Source: Bordetella petrii (lineage in GTDB: Bacteria > Pseudomonadota > Gammaproteobacteria > Burkholderiales > Burkholderiaceae_B). Taken from it: 64,000 bases of DNA. Numbering within the stretch: position 1 is the stretch's first letter; the number at the start of each line of letters is the position of its first letter. The notes beneath the pieces were generated by a model. The model was not told the origin of the DNA. It was given only the letters and a program-made list of their open reading frames with translations, and did not search any database. Below are positions 46,032 to 54,813 of this stretch, piece by piece. The stretch covers positions 2,046,001-2,110,000 of the forward strand of contig NC_010170.1 in assembly GCF_000067205.1 (NCBI RefSeq), in the 5' to 3' direction. The position numbers and the translations under genes are program-made.

Positions 46032-46652
46032 ATGCCTGACGCCGCCCACGCCGCGGTTCCCGGCGACTTGGTCGAACTGGGCCGCATCAACGGGGCCTAC
46101 GGCGTCAAGGGCTGGGTCAAGGTGCAGCCGCATTCTGCCCAGGCCGATGTGCTGCGCAAGGCATCCAGCTGGTGGCTGACCCGCCTCGTTCCTGAAAAGG
46201 CGCGAGGCGTTGTCGCGTCTGCGCCGCAAGAATACAAGGTTGTACAGGCGCGGCCCCAGGGCGCCAGCGTCGTCGCGCAACTGGCCGGCATCACCGACCG
46301 CGACCAGGCCGAGGCTCTGCGTGGCCTGGCAGTGCAGGTTTCGCGCAGCCAGTTTCCGGCCGCCGCCGACGACGAATACTACTGGGTCGACCTCATCGGT
46401 TGCGCCTTCTACACTAATGCCGAAGGCGAGCCGGCCCGCGTGGGCGTTGTCGAAGAAGTTTTCGATAACGGCGCGCACGCCATCCTGCGGGTGGTGCTGC
46501 AGCGCGCGCCCGCGCCCGGCGGCGAGCCCGAACCCCGGCGCGACGCCAAGGGGCGCCCGCTCGAAATGCTGGTGCCGTTTGTCGGCGCCCATATCCTGGC
46601 GGTTGATCTCTCCGCCCGCCGCATCGATAGCAACTGGCCCACGGAACTCTGA
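46032..46652 (+). CDS. rimM: 16S rRNA processing / ribosome maturation factor RimM
   Basis: The 206-residue protein has an N-terminal RimM domain (LVELGRINGAYGVKGWVKVQ) and a C-terminal PRC barrel (YYWVDLIGCAFYTNAEGEPA, ending VGAHILAVDLSARRI). It binds the 30S head near S19 during assembly. The start is the ATG at 46032; an in-frame TTG at 45996, 8 bases after rpsP, is an alternative that would add 12 residues. Its stop overlaps the trmD start (TGATG), so translation is coupled. Confidence 0.95.
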   Translation: MPDAAHAAVPGDLVELGRINGAYGVKGWVKVQPHSAQADVLRKASSWWLTRLVPEKARGVVASAPQEYKVVQARPQGASVVAQLAGITDRDQAEALRGLAVQVSRSQFPAAADDEYYWVDLIGCAFYTNAEGEPARVGVVEEVFDNGAHAILRVVLQRAPAPGGEPEPRRDAKGRPLEMLVPFVGAHILAVDLSARRIDSNWPTEL

Positions 46653-47413
46653 TGCGCTTTGACGTCGTCACGCTTTTTCCGGACATGTTCGGAACCGTGC
46701 GCGACCTGGGCGTGACCGGCAGGGCGCACGCGCAGGGCCTGTGGGCCCTGCATGCCTGGAATCCCCGCGATTACACCCACGACGTGCATCGCACCGTCGA
46801 TGACCGCCCTTACGGCGGGGGCCCGGGCATGGTCATGATGGCTGCGCCCCTTGAGGCCGCCGTGGATGCGGCGCAGGCGGGCCGCGCGGGGCAGGGCCTG
46901 GCGCCGGCGCCGGTAGTGCTGATGTCCCCCACTGGCCGGCGCTACGACCAGCAATACGCGCAATCCCTGGCTGCGGGCTCCGGCGCCGTGCTTATTTGCG
47001 GCCGCTACGAAGGCATCGACCAACGCTTCATCGACCGCTGCGTCACCGATGAAATCTCGCTAGGCGACTTTGTGCTGTCCGGCGGCGAGATCGCTGCGCT
47101 CGCCATCATCGATGCCGCGGTGCGGCTGCTGCCGGGCGCGCTGAACGATGGCGAGTCCGCCCTGCAGGATTCATTCCACGACACCTTGTCGGGCCTGCTC
47201 GACAGCCCCCATTACACCCGTCCCGAAGTTCATGCGGGCCAGGCGGTGCCGGCCGAGCTGCTCAGCGGCCATCACGCCAACATCGCTCGCTGGCGGCGCC
47301 AGCAATCGCTGCGGCTTACCGCCGAGCGCCGGCCTGACCTGCTCGAGCGCGCCCGCGCCAACGGCTGGCTCACCCCGGCCGACGAGCGCTACCTGGCCAC
47401 CCTCGGCGCGTAA
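46652..47413 (+). CDS. trmD: tRNA (guanine-N1)-methyltransferase
   Basis: The 253-residue SPOUT methyltransferase has the SAM-binding trefoil knot YEGIDQRFIDRCVTDEISLG and DFVLSGGEIAALAIIDAAVR. The C-terminal tRNA domain contains YTRPEVHAGQAVPAELLSGH. It makes m1G37 in tRNAs and prevents frameshifting. It overlaps rimM by one base. rplS, which often follows trmD in other bacteria, is not present here. Confidence 0.98.
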   Translation: MRFDVVTLFPDMFGTVRDLGVTGRAHAQGLWALHAWNPRDYTHDVHRTVDDRPYGGGPGMVMMAAPLEAAVDAAQAGRAGQGLAPAPVVLMSPTGRRYDQQYAQSLAAGSGAVLICGRYEGIDQRFIDRCVTDEISLGDFVLSGGEIAALAIIDAAVRLLPGALNDGESALQDSFHDTLSGLLDSPHYTRPEVHAGQAVPAELLSGHHANIARWRRQQSLRLTAERRPDLLERARANGWLTPADERYLATLGA

Positions 47414-47432
47414 GCCGATCCCCTGGCGTCCC

Positions 47433-47449
47433 CCAGCGCCTCGCGCTGG
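47433..47449 (+). terminator. Small hairpin after trmD
   Basis: CCAGCGC-CTC-GCGCTGG is a 7-bp stem 19 bases after the trmD stop, followed by only two T residues. It is a weak candidate for the end of the rpsP operon. Confidence 0.4.
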
Positions 47450-47573
47450 TTGAACGTCCGCATCCCGCACGAACAGGGCGGCTCTTCAGTTCGTTCCATA
47501 TTCTTCCGCCATCCCTAGGGAAGTCCCCACCTTGCCTGCGTGGCCGGTGCTGCTAGCATTGAAAATTATGTAT

Positions 47574-47597
47574 ATATGAAAATTTCAAATTTCATAT
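47574..47597. promoter_or_regulatory. AT-rich palindromic operator candidate before the XRE-cupin gene
   Basis: ATATGAAA-ATTTCAAA-TTTCATAT is an inverted repeat with a nested TGAAA-A-TTTCA, ending 7 bases before the ATG of the regulator. Its base composition stands out sharply from the GC-rich surroundings. Autoregulation by the downstream XRE protein is the likely use. Confidence 0.6.
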
Positions 47598-47604
47598 CTT
47601 TCAT

Positions 47605-48264
47605 ATGAGCAGCCTGGCCGTCCCCGATGATCTCGCCTCGCGACGCTCGGCCCGCGCCTCGCGCGAGCCCGCGCCGGCTTCGGTGATCGACTTTTGGCTG
47701 GGCCAGCAACTGCGCCAGTTGCGCAAACAGCATGGGCTGTCGCTCATGCAGGTGGCCAAGGCCTGCGGCATTTCGGTGGGCCTGCTCAGCCAGGTCGAGC
47801 GCGGCCTGAGTTCGCCGTCGGTAAAAATCGTCACGCTGCTGGCTGGCCAGTTCGGCGTCTCGGTGGATTCGCTGCTGCGCGGGACTGGGCAGGGCGGCGG
47901 CGAGGCCGCCGGCCGCGTGGCGCGCGCCGGCACGCATCGCCGCGTCGACCTGCTCGACAAGGGCATCCACAAAGAGATGTACACCCCGCCCGCCGGCCGC
48001 AGCCTGGATCTCTGCCGGGCCCGCATCGCGCCGGGCGGATCCACTGGCGATGACTTGTTCTCTACCTGCATGGGCGAGCAGATCGGCCTAGTCTTGCAGG
48101 GCACGCTCGAGCTCTGGGTCGAAGACCAGGTCATGCTGCTGCGCGCCGGCGACAGTTTCTGCTATGCCAGCCGCACGCCGCGGCGCTGGCGCAATCCGGG
48201 TTCGGACGTCGCCGAAGTCATCTGGGCCATCAGCCGCATCGACTACCAGGAGGCCAGTCCGTAA
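47605..48264 (+). CDS. XRE-family regulator with C-terminal cupin
   Basis: The 219-residue protein has a helix-turn-helix (QQLRQLRKQHGLSLMQVAKA, then CGISVGLLSQVERGLSSPSV) at about residues 33-75 and a cupin sensor domain at about 130-210 (GLVLQGTLELWVEDQVMLLR, AGDSFCYASRTPRRWRNPGS). This layout is like PuuR and other regulators of amine or amino-acid use. There is no Shine-Dalgarno sequence before the ATG, which sits right behind the palindrome, so the mRNA leader may be very short. It probably controls the ABC transporter and oxidase genes that follow. Confidence 0.88.
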   Translation: MSSLAVPDDLASRRSARASREPAPASVIDFWLGQQLRQLRKQHGLSLMQVAKACGISVGLLSQVERGLSSPSVKIVTLLAGQFGVSVDSLLRGTGQGGGEAAGRVARAGTHRRVDLLDKGIHKEMYTPPAGRSLDLCRARIAPGGSTGDDLFSTCMGEQIGLVLQGTLELWVEDQVMLLRAGDSFCYASRTPRRWRNPGSDVAEVIWAISRIDYQEASP

Positions 48265-48360
48265 ACCGCGCCGGCCGGGCGCCGGCATGGCCGGCGGCAG
48301 ACAGGCGCACATTACCGGCGCGCGACGCGCCTAGCTTTCCACAACAGTAGGGGAATATCC

Positions 48361-49113
48361 ATGAAACAGAAGATCATGGCGGCAGCCCTGGCCGCCGCCC
48401 TGGCACTGGGAGGCGCCGCCCAGGCGCAGACTGTGCTGAAAGTCGGCTCCACGCCCACCGGCAGCCCGTTCACGTTCCTGGACACCAAGACCAACACCAT
48501 CGAAGGGGTGATGGTCGACATCATCAAGGCGGTCGGCAAAGAGGCGGGCTTCGGCGTCCAGATCGAACCCATGGCGTTCTCGGCCCTGATCGGCTCGCTC
48601 ACGTCCAAGCGCATCGACCTGATCTCCGCTGCCATGTTCATCACCGAGCCGCGCCAGAAAGTGGTCAGCTTTTCCCAGCCCGTGTATCGCTACGGCGAAG
48701 GCTTCATGGTGCCCAAGGGCGACGACAAGCAATACAAGTCGTTCGCCGACATGAAAGGCATGACGGTGGGCGTGCAGGTCGGCACGGCGTTTGTCGCGCC
48801 CATCCAGAACAGCGGCATGTTTAAAGAGGTCAAGCTCTACGACAACCCGCCCGACATGATGCGCGACGCGAACGCCGGGCGCATCCAGGGCGGCTTCATG
48901 GACTATCCCATCGCGGCCAGCATCATCGCCAAGGGCGCGTACCCCAACCTGAAGATGGCCAAGAGCTACGAGCCCATCGTGGTCGGCAGCCTGGGCATTG
49001 CCACGCGCAAAGAAGACACCGAGTTGCTGGCGCGCATCGACAAGGCGCTGACGAAGCTGAAAGCCGACGGCACCATCGACGGCATCCTGAAGAAGTGGAA
49101 CCTGGCGGATTGA
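48361..49113 (+). CDS. Polar amino acid-type ABC transporter substrate-binding protein
   Basis: The 250-residue secreted protein has a signal peptide ending GGAAQA-QT. The SBP family 3 fold includes LKVGSTPTGSPFTFLDTKTN, GVMVDIIKAVGKEAGFGVQI and ALIGSLTSKRIDLISAAMFI. It delivers an amino acid, opine or related amine to the permease encoded next. The ligand cannot be fixed from sequence. It is preceded by a regulator and followed by permease, ATPase and an FAD amine oxidase-like gene. Confidence 0.92.
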   Translation: MKQKIMAAALAAALALGGAAQAQTVLKVGSTPTGSPFTFLDTKTNTIEGVMVDIIKAVGKEAGFGVQIEPMAFSALIGSLTSKRIDLISAAMFITEPRQKVVSFSQPVYRYGEGFMVPKGDDKQYKSFADMKGMTVGVQVGTAFVAPIQNSGMFKEVKLYDNPPDMMRDANAGRIQGGFMDYPIAASIIAKGAYPNLKMAKSYEPIVVGSLGIATRKEDTELLARIDKALTKLKADGTIDGILKKWNLAD

Positions 49114-49187
49114 GCGCCGGACCCCGGCCGGCGGTCCGCACGCGGCCGCCGGCGCTTTCCACTTACCCCTCTAGGATGGACTGAACG

Positions 49188-49841
49188 ATGATGGAGTTTT
49201 TCAACGATGCGCGCGAATTCCTGCCCATACTGCTGCAGGGCGCTACGCTGACGATCCTGGTGACCTTCGGGTCGCTGTTGCTGTCGACGCTGCTGGGGAT
49301 GGTATGGGCCCTGATGCGGGTGTCCGGCATCAAGCCGCTGGCCAAGTTCAGCGCCGGCATGATCAACGTGCTGCGCGGTATCCCTATCATCGTGCTGCTG
49401 TTCTACATCTATTTCGTGATGCCCGACATGGGCATTGCGCTGACGGCCGTGCAGGCGGCCATCATCGGGCTGGGCATCGCGTATTCAGCCTATCAGGCCG
49501 AGAATTTCCGGGCCGGCATCGAGGCCATCGACCGCGGCCAGGTCGAGGCGGCCATGGCGATGGGCATGAGCTGGAGCATGACCATGCGGCGGGTAGTGCT
49601 GCCACAGGCGGTGAAAATCGTGCTGCCGCCCTATGGCAACATCATGATCATGATGCTGAAAGATTCCTCGCAGGCCTCCACCATCACGGTGGCTGAGCTG
49701 GCCTTGCAGGGCAAGCTGATCGCGGTTTCCACGTTCAAGAACGCCACGGTGTTCAGCCTGGTTGCCCTGATGTACCTGGTGATGTGCGTGCCGCTCATCC
49801 TGTTCGTGCGCCACCTGGAAAAAAGGAGTGCCGCCAAATGA
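49188..49841 (+). CDS. ABC transporter permease, polar amino acid family (HisM/GlnP type)
   Basis: The 217-residue protein has about five membrane helices. The conserved EAA loop is MAMGMSWSMTMRRVVLPQAV followed by KIVLPPYGN, the contact site for the ATPase. A single permease gene is present, so it likely forms a homodimer. Two adjacent ATG codons occur at the start (49188 and 49191). Its stop overlaps the ATPase start by ATGA. Confidence 0.93.
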   Translation: MMEFFNDAREFLPILLQGATLTILVTFGSLLLSTLLGMVWALMRVSGIKPLAKFSAGMINVLRGIPIIVLLFYIYFVMPDMGIALTAVQAAIIGLGIAYSAYQAENFRAGIEAIDRGQVEAAMAMGMSWSMTMRRVVLPQAVKIVLPPYGNIMIMMLKDSSQASTITVAELALQGKLIAVSTFKNATVFSLVALMYLVMCVPLILFVRHLEKRSAAK

Positions 49842-50569
49842 TCCTGCTGAAGAATGTGCACAAGAGCTTCGGCAAGCTCGAAGTCCTGAAGGGCATCGAC
49901 GCCGAGGTCAGCAAAGGCGAGGTCGTCTGCGTGATCGGGCCCTCGGGCTCGGGCAAATCCACCATCCTGCGCTGCATTAACGGGCTGGAGCGCTACAACA
50001 GCGGCTCCATCACCATCGACGGCGAACCCGTCGACTGCGACTCGCCATCCATCGTGTCGATCCGCACCCAGGTGTCAATGGTGTTCCAGCGTTTCAACCT
50101 GTTCCCGCATCGCACGGCGCTGGAAAACGTTATTGAAGGTCCGGTCTTCGTCAAGAAAGAGCCACGCGCCCAGGCCATCGAGCGCGGCCGCGAATTGCTG
50201 GCCAGCGTGGGCCTGGCCGACAAGGCGGATGCCCATCCTCCCCAGCTTTCGGGTGGCCAGCAGCAGCGCGTGGCGATCGCGCGCGCCTTGGCCATGCAGC
50301 CCAAGGCCATTTTGTTCGACGAGCCCACTTCGGCGCTCGACCCCGAACTGGTGGGCGATGTGCTGGGCGTCATGCGCAAGCTGGCCGAGGCGGGCATGAC
50401 CATGGTGGTGGTCACCCACGAAATGAGCTTTGCCCGCGAAGTGGCCGACCGCGTGCTGTTCATCGATGGCGGCGTGGTGGTAGAGCAGGGCGCCGCCCGC
50501 GACGTATTGAACCAACCGCAACATCCACGCACGCAGGATTTCCTGCACCGCGTATTGCATCCCATGTAA
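49838..50569 (+). CDS. ABC transporter ATP-binding protein, polar amino acid family (GlnQ type)
   Basis: The 243-residue ATPase has Walker A GPSGSGKST, signature LSGGQQQRVAIARAL, Walker B ILFDEPTSALDP and H-loop VVVTHEM. It energises the importer encoded with the two preceding genes. It starts at the ATG 49838 inside the permease stop, behind AAAAGGAG. The FAD oxidoreductase gene starts 9 bases after its stop. Confidence 0.96.
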   Translation: MILLKNVHKSFGKLEVLKGIDAEVSKGEVVCVIGPSGSGKSTILRCINGLERYNSGSITIDGEPVDCDSPSIVSIRTQVSMVFQRFNLFPHRTALENVIEGPVFVKKEPRAQAIERGRELLASVGLADKADAHPPQLSGGQQQRVAIARALAMQPKAILFDEPTSALDPELVGDVLGVMRKLAEAGMTMVVVTHEMSFAREVADRVLFIDGGVVVEQGAARDVLNQPQHPRTQDFLHRVLHPM

Positions 50570-50578
50570 GGAGCCATC

Positions 50579-51868
50579 ATGGCGCAAGCGCCATATCCGC
50601 TGTCGCATTCCTTGTGGGCCGCCACCGCGGCCCCGCCACCCCATACCACGGCGCTGGCGGGGTCGGCGCAGGCCGACGTGCTGGTCATCGGCGGCGGCTA
50701 TGCCGGACTGAGCACCGCGCTGCACCTGGCCGAGCGCGGCATCGACACACTGCTGCTCGAGGCCCGCGAAATCGGTTTCGGCGGGTCGGGGCGCAACGGC
50801 GGACAGGTGATTCCCGGGTTGAAATACGACCCCGACGAACTCATCCGCATGTACGGCGCGCAGCGCGGCGAACGCCTTGTGCAGTTCGCCGGCGGCACGG
50901 CCGACCTGGTCTTCGGGCTGATCGAGCGCCACGGCATGGACGTGCCGCGCGAACGGGCCGGCTGGATCCAGGGCGCGCACACGCGGCAGGCGCTGGACAT
51001 CGCGCACGCGCGGGCCGCGCAATGGGCGCGCTATGGCGTGCCCACCCGCAGCCTGGACAAGGCGCAGGTGGCTGCCCTGACCGGCACCGACCGCTACCAG
51101 GGCGGCTGGATCGATCCGCGCGCCGGCGCCATCCAGCCATTGAGCTACGTGCGCGGCTTGGCTCGCGCCGCGTTGGCGGCGGGCGCCCGCGTGCATACCG
51201 ATACCCCGGTCCAGGCGCTGCGGCGCGACGGCGGGCGATGGGTGGCCGCCACGGCCGGGGGCGGCCAGGTGACAGCGCAGCGCGTCGTCATGTGCACCAA
51301 CGCATACGGCCCGAGCCTGTGGCCGGGGCTGCGGCAATCCATCATCGATGCCAACACCTTCCAGGTCGCCACGCAGCCGCTGCCCGACGACGTGCGGGCC
51401 ACGATCTTTCCGCAAGGCGGGGTGTGCTCGGATACGCGCAACCTGCTTCTGTATTTCCGGCTCGACCACCAGGGGCGCCTGCTGATGGGCGGGCGCGGCC
51501 CGTTCCGCGAGCCCAAGGGGCCGCAAGACTGGGCGCATCTGGAACGCGTGCTGGTCAAGCTGTTCCCGCAGGCGGCCGGCACCCCGTTCGAATTCCGCTG
51601 GTGCGGCCGAGTGGCGGTCACGCGCGATTATCTGCCGCACCTGCATGAGCCCGAGCCCGGGCTGCTGATCGACATCGGTTGCCAGGGGCGGGGCGTGGGT
51701 CTGCAGACCGCCATGGGCCAGGCGCTGGCCGCCTACACCGCGGGCGAGGGCGCGGATGCCCTGCCGGTGCCGCTCACGCGCATCAAGGGCTTTCCGCTGT
51801 ATGGCCTGCGGCGGCTGTACGTCAATGCCGCGGTCGCGTGGTATCGCTTGAACGACGGCGGGGTCTAG
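50579..51868 (+). CDS. FAD-dependent oxidoreductase, gamma-glutamylputrescine oxidase-like (PuuB/DAO family)
   Basis: The 429-residue flavoprotein has dinucleotide motif VLVIGGGYAGLSTALHLAER at about residues 34-53, RNGGQVIPGLKYDPDELIRM, and a C-terminal FAD contact LLIDIGCQGRGVGLQTAMGQ. The closest families oxidise gamma-glutamylputrescine or N-substituted amino acids. It is the last gene of the ABC importer unit, so it probably oxidises the imported amine or amino acid and releases ammonia or an aldehyde. No gamma-glutamylputrescine synthetase gene is nearby, so the Puu pathway itself is not supported. Confidence 0.88.
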   Translation: MAQAPYPLSHSLWAATAAPPPHTTALAGSAQADVLVIGGGYAGLSTALHLAERGIDTLLLEAREIGFGGSGRNGGQVIPGLKYDPDELIRMYGAQRGERLVQFAGGTADLVFGLIERHGMDVPRERAGWIQGAHTRQALDIAHARAAQWARYGVPTRSLDKAQVAALTGTDRYQGGWIDPRAGAIQPLSYVRGLARAALAAGARVHTDTPVQALRRDGGRWVAATAGGGQVTAQRVVMCTNAYGPSLWPGLRQSIIDANTFQVATQPLPDDVRATIFPQGGVCSDTRNLLLYFRLDHQGRLLMGGRGPFREPKGPQDWAHLERVLVKLFPQAAGTPFEFRWCGRVAVTRDYLPHLHEPEPGLLIDIGCQGRGVGLQTAMGQALAAYTAGEGADALPVPLTRIKGFPLYGLRRLYVNAAVAWYRLNDGGV

Positions 51869-51874
51869 GGCCTT

Positions 51875-53221
51875 TCAGTCCAGCCGCACCCACACCGCCA
51901 GGCCGCGGCCGCCTATACCTGCTGTGCACCATGCCTTGCCGCCGTGCAGGCGGGCGATCTGCGCCACCAGCGCCAGTCCGATGCCGCTGCCGCGCATGCC
52001 GCCGTTGGTGCCGCGGCTGCGGTAGAAGCGTTCGAACAGGCGTGGCCATTCGGCCTGCGGCACGCCGGGGCCGTCGTCGGCCACGCTCAGTAGCGCGCCA
52101 CCATCTGGCGCGGGGGCGCAGCGCACCTCGATGTTGCCGCCCACGGGCGTATACCGCACGGCGTTGTCCATCAGATTGCCGACCAGGATGCCAACGGCGT
52201 CAACGTCGCCGTTCACGGTGCAAGCCTGCGTATCCAGCGTGATGCGTTGCCGCTTGCCGCGCGCCGCCGATTCATAATCCCGCACGCACATCGAGATCAG
52301 TGCGGCCAGATCCACTGGGGTGGCGGGGCGCTGTTCGATGGCGTCCAGACGGGCCTGGTCCAGCAGTTGCTCAGACAACCGGGTGGCGCGCCGGGCGACG
52401 GCCAGCAGGCCATCCAGCGCCACCTGGCGCGAGCCGCTTTCGCTGGCGTCGCGCGCCAGTTCGGCATGCGTGGTCAGCGCCGCCAGCGGCGTGCGCAGTT
52501 CATGCGCCGCGTCGGCGATGAAGCGGCGTTCGCGGCTCATGGCGGTGTCCAGCCGGGCCAGCAGCCGATTAACCGACACGATCAAGGGCTGCAGTTCCGC
52601 GGGCATGCCTTGCTGCGGCAGGGGCGCCAGGTCGAAGGGGTCGCGCGATAGCAACGTGGCGCGCAGCCGGTCCAGGCGGGCCAGGGTGTGGTTGACGACG
52701 AACCGCAGTGTCAGCGTCAGCAACAGGAACAGCAGCGCCGAAGCCTCCAGGCCTTGCCACAGCCAGGCCTGAAACTCGGCGCGCCGGTCTGCCAGCGCCA
52801 TGCCCACCTGGATCTGAATCCGGTTGTCTACATCGCTGGAGGCATACATGCGCCAGGGTTCGCCGTTGACGGTCACGTCGGCATAGCCGTTTTCAAAGCG
52901 GTCGTTCAAGGGCGTGGCTGGCGCGCCTGGAGAGTGCGCCAGCTGGCGGCTGCCGTCGCGCGTCCATATCTGGAAATTGATCTGGGTCTCGAAAGACACC
53001 AGGCCTCCGTCGTCAGGCTCGAAGCCGATGGGTCCCTGGGCTTCGGTGAGCGACAGCGGCAATGATCGCATTGCGACATTGGCCACTTCATGCAGCTTCT
53101 GGTCCCACACGCCGGTCTGGGTGCGGCCTTGTTCGTAGGCGAACCAGGCGAACCAGCTCGCCCAGTTGACGGCCAGGGCGAGCAGCAGGCCCAGCAGCAG
53201 GCGGCGTTTCAGGGAAGGCAA
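51875..53221 (-). CDS. Two-component sensor histidine kinase (QseC/TctE-like; TTG start)
   Basis: The 448-residue kinase starts at TTG 53221-53219 (read PSLKRRLLLGLLLALAVNWA), overlapping the response regulator gene by 13 bases. Features in order: TM1 at about 8-28, a periplasmic sensor of about 130 residues, TM2 at about 160-185, HAMP, HisKA with phospho-acceptor His in FIADAAHELRTPLAAL, and the ATPase domain with NLMDNAVRYTP, DDGPGVP and GSGIGLALV. The frame stays open far upstream antisense to the regulator and MipA gene, but that part is spurious. The signal is unknown; the divergent MipA-type porin gene is a plausible target. Confidence 0.93.
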   Translation of the reverse strand: MPSLKRRLLLGLLLALAVNWASWFAWFAYEQGRTQTGVWDQKLHEVANVAMRSLPLSLTEAQGPIGFEPDDGGLVSFETQINFQIWTRDGSRQLAHSPGAPATPLNDRFENGYADVTVNGEPWRMYASSDVDNRIQIQVGMALADRRAEFQAWLWQGLEASALLFLLLTLTLRFVVNHTLARLDRLRATLLSRDPFDLAPLPQQGMPAELQPLIVSVNRLLARLDTAMSRERRFIADAAHELRTPLAALTTHAELARDASESGSRQVALDGLLAVARRATRLSEQLLDQARLDAIEQRPATPVDLAALISMCVRDYESAARGKRQRITLDTQACTVNGDVDAVGILVGNLMDNAVRYTPVGGNIEVRCAPAPDGGALLSVADDGPGVPQAEWPRLFERFYRSRGTNGGMRGSGIGLALVAQIARLHGGKAWCTAGIGGRGLAVWVRLD

Positions 53222-53886
53222 TCTGAGGCCTCGCCGAGCCGGTAGCCGTAGCCATGCACCGTGGCGACGATGTGGTCGCCCAGTTTGCGGCGCAGCTGGT
53301 GCACATACACCGCGATGGTATTGCTTTCGATGGTGCCGTGTCCGCCGTAGACAGCGTCTTCCAGCTGCTCGCGGGTCAGGCTGCGCCCCGGCCGCTCCAT
53401 CAAGGCCAGCAGCGTCAGGTACTCGTGCTGGCTGAGCGTGACTTCGACGCCATCGCGCCGTACTTGCCGCGTAGCGGGATCGAGCGTGACGCCGGCGCAG
53501 GCCAGCAGCGGCGTGACCCGATTGCGGCTGCGGCGCAGCACGGCCCGCAGGCGCGCCAGCAGCTCGTCGAGCTGGAACGGCTTGACGATGTAGTCGTCGG
53601 CCCCGGCGTCCAGGCCCCCGATACGTTCGCTCAACTGGTCGCGCGCCGTGACCAGCAGGACGGGCGTGGCGTCGTAGCGGGCCCGCAGGGCGCGCAGCAC
53701 CGACAAGCCGGATTCGCCCGGCAGGCCGATATCCAGCAATACGGCCGCATAGGGCGAGCCGGCCAGCGCCAGGCGGGCCTCGGCGGCGTCGCGCGCCCAG
53801 TCGACCGTGGCCCCGAGCTTTTGCGCCAGGCCGGCTTGCATGGCCATGCCCAGCATGGCGTCGTCTTCCACCAGCAGTATGTGCAT
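53209..53886 (-). CDS. OmpR/PhoB-family response regulator
   Basis: The 225-residue regulator has a receiver domain with acidic pocket E7/D8/D9 (LLVEDDAML), phospho-acceptor D52 (VLLDIGLPGESG) and the Lys switch DYIVKPF. The C-terminal winged-helix domain contains LSQHEYLTLLALMERPGRSL and SNTIAVYVHQLRRKLGDHIV. It is cotranscribed with the sensor kinase (13-base overlap) and divergent from mipA with a 137-base AT-richer gap, which likely holds its binding site. Confidence 0.96.
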   Translation of the reverse strand: MHILLVEDDAMLGMAMQAGLAQKLGATVDWARDAAEARLALAGSPYAAVLLDIGLPGESGLSVLRALRARYDATPVLLVTARDQLSERIGGLDAGADDYIVKPFQLDELLARLRAVLRRSRNRVTPLLACAGVTLDPATRQVRRDGVEVTLSQHEYLTLLALMERPGRSLTREQLEDAVYGGHGTIESNTIAVYVHQLRRKLGDHIVATVHGYGYRLGEASDCLP

Positions 53887-54023
53887 GCGATTTCGTCCAT
53901 CGGGAAGCGTGCCGCGCAGTATGCGGCACGGCCATTAAAAACAATTTAAAACCCTGGCTGCACAATCCGGTGCCATGGCAGGAGCCGCAAGGCGCGGCTC
54001 CGCCGATATTAAGAGGAATTGCC

Positions 54024-54785
54024 ATGAAACGCCGATTGCGATGGGCCGCCGGACTGGCCCTGTTGGGAATGGCCGCGGGGCAGGGCGCGCACGCGCAGAG
54101 CCAGAATTTCATTGGCCTGGCGGCCGGGGTATTGCCTGAATACGATGGCGCCAAAGACTACCGCTTTCTGCCGGTGCCGCTGATCAACTACCAGAGTGGC
54201 CATTTCTTTATTTCGCCGCGCGCGGGCTTGCCCGCCACCGGCCTGAAATGGGACCTGGCGCCTGACGTCACGGCCGGCCTGTTTCTGGGCATGAGCCTGG
54301 GGCGCGACGATGACGCCGACCGGATCAAGGGCCTGGGCGATATCGATTTCCATGGCGTCTACGGCGCGTACCTCGAATGGCATCCCGGCCGGTTTTCGCT
54401 GGGCGCCGCCTACCGCCAGGCCATGCGCAGCGGCTACGGGGGCACGCTGGAACTGCGCACCAGCTATCGCGTGCTGCAGACCAGCCGCAATGTGGTCACC
54501 GTAGGCGCCAGCACGTTGTGGGGCAGCCACGACGACATGCAGACCTGGTTCGGCGTCACCCGCTCGCAGGCCGCGAACAGCGAAGCCGGCCTGAAGCCGT
54601 ATTCGGCCTCGGCCGGCTTCAAGTCGGCGGCGTTGTTCACCAACTGGCGCTACAGCCTGGACAAAGACTGGACCGTGGTCACCACGGTGGGCGTCAAGAC
54701 GCTCCTGGGCGACGCGCGCGACAGCCCCATCGTCGAGCGTGAAACCAGCGCGTTCGGCTCGCTGGGCATCACGTATTCATTCTGA
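54024..54785 (+). CDS. mipA: MipA/OmpV family outer-membrane protein
   Basis: The 253-residue protein has a signal peptide ending GAHA-QS. The mature part starts NFIGLAAGVLPEYDGAKDYR and is made of amphipathic beta strands ending in the aromatic TYSF typical of outer-membrane barrels. MipA was first described as a scaffold between murein hydrolase and synthase, while other OmpV members behave as porins or adhesins. It is divergent from a two-component system, a common pairing suggesting induction by an envelope signal. The ribosome site is AAGAGGAA. Confidence 0.9.
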   Translation: MKRRLRWAAGLALLGMAAGQGAHAQSQNFIGLAAGVLPEYDGAKDYRFLPVPLINYQSGHFFISPRAGLPATGLKWDLAPDVTAGLFLGMSLGRDDDADRIKGLGDIDFHGVYGAYLEWHPGRFSLGAAYRQAMRSGYGGTLELRTSYRVLQTSRNVVTVGASTLWGSHDDMQTWFGVTRSQAANSEAGLKPYSASAGFKSAALFTNWRYSLDKDWTVVTTVGVKTLLGDARDSPIVERETSAFGSLGITYSF

Positions 54786-54790
54786 CCGGC

Positions 54791-54808
54791 GGGGGCCGCA
54801 CGGCCCCC
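54791..54808. terminator. Bidirectional hairpin between mipA and valS
   Basis: GGGGGCC-GCAC-GGCCCCC fills most of the 28-base gap between the convergent mipA and valS genes. No T-tract is present. Confidence 0.6.
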
Positions 54809-54813
54809 TCGGT

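Noticed and set aside
53222..54154. Upstream extension of the histidine kinase frame
   Set aside because: It runs antisense to mipA and out of frame through the response regulator gene. The kinase-like sequence begins at the TTG at 53221.
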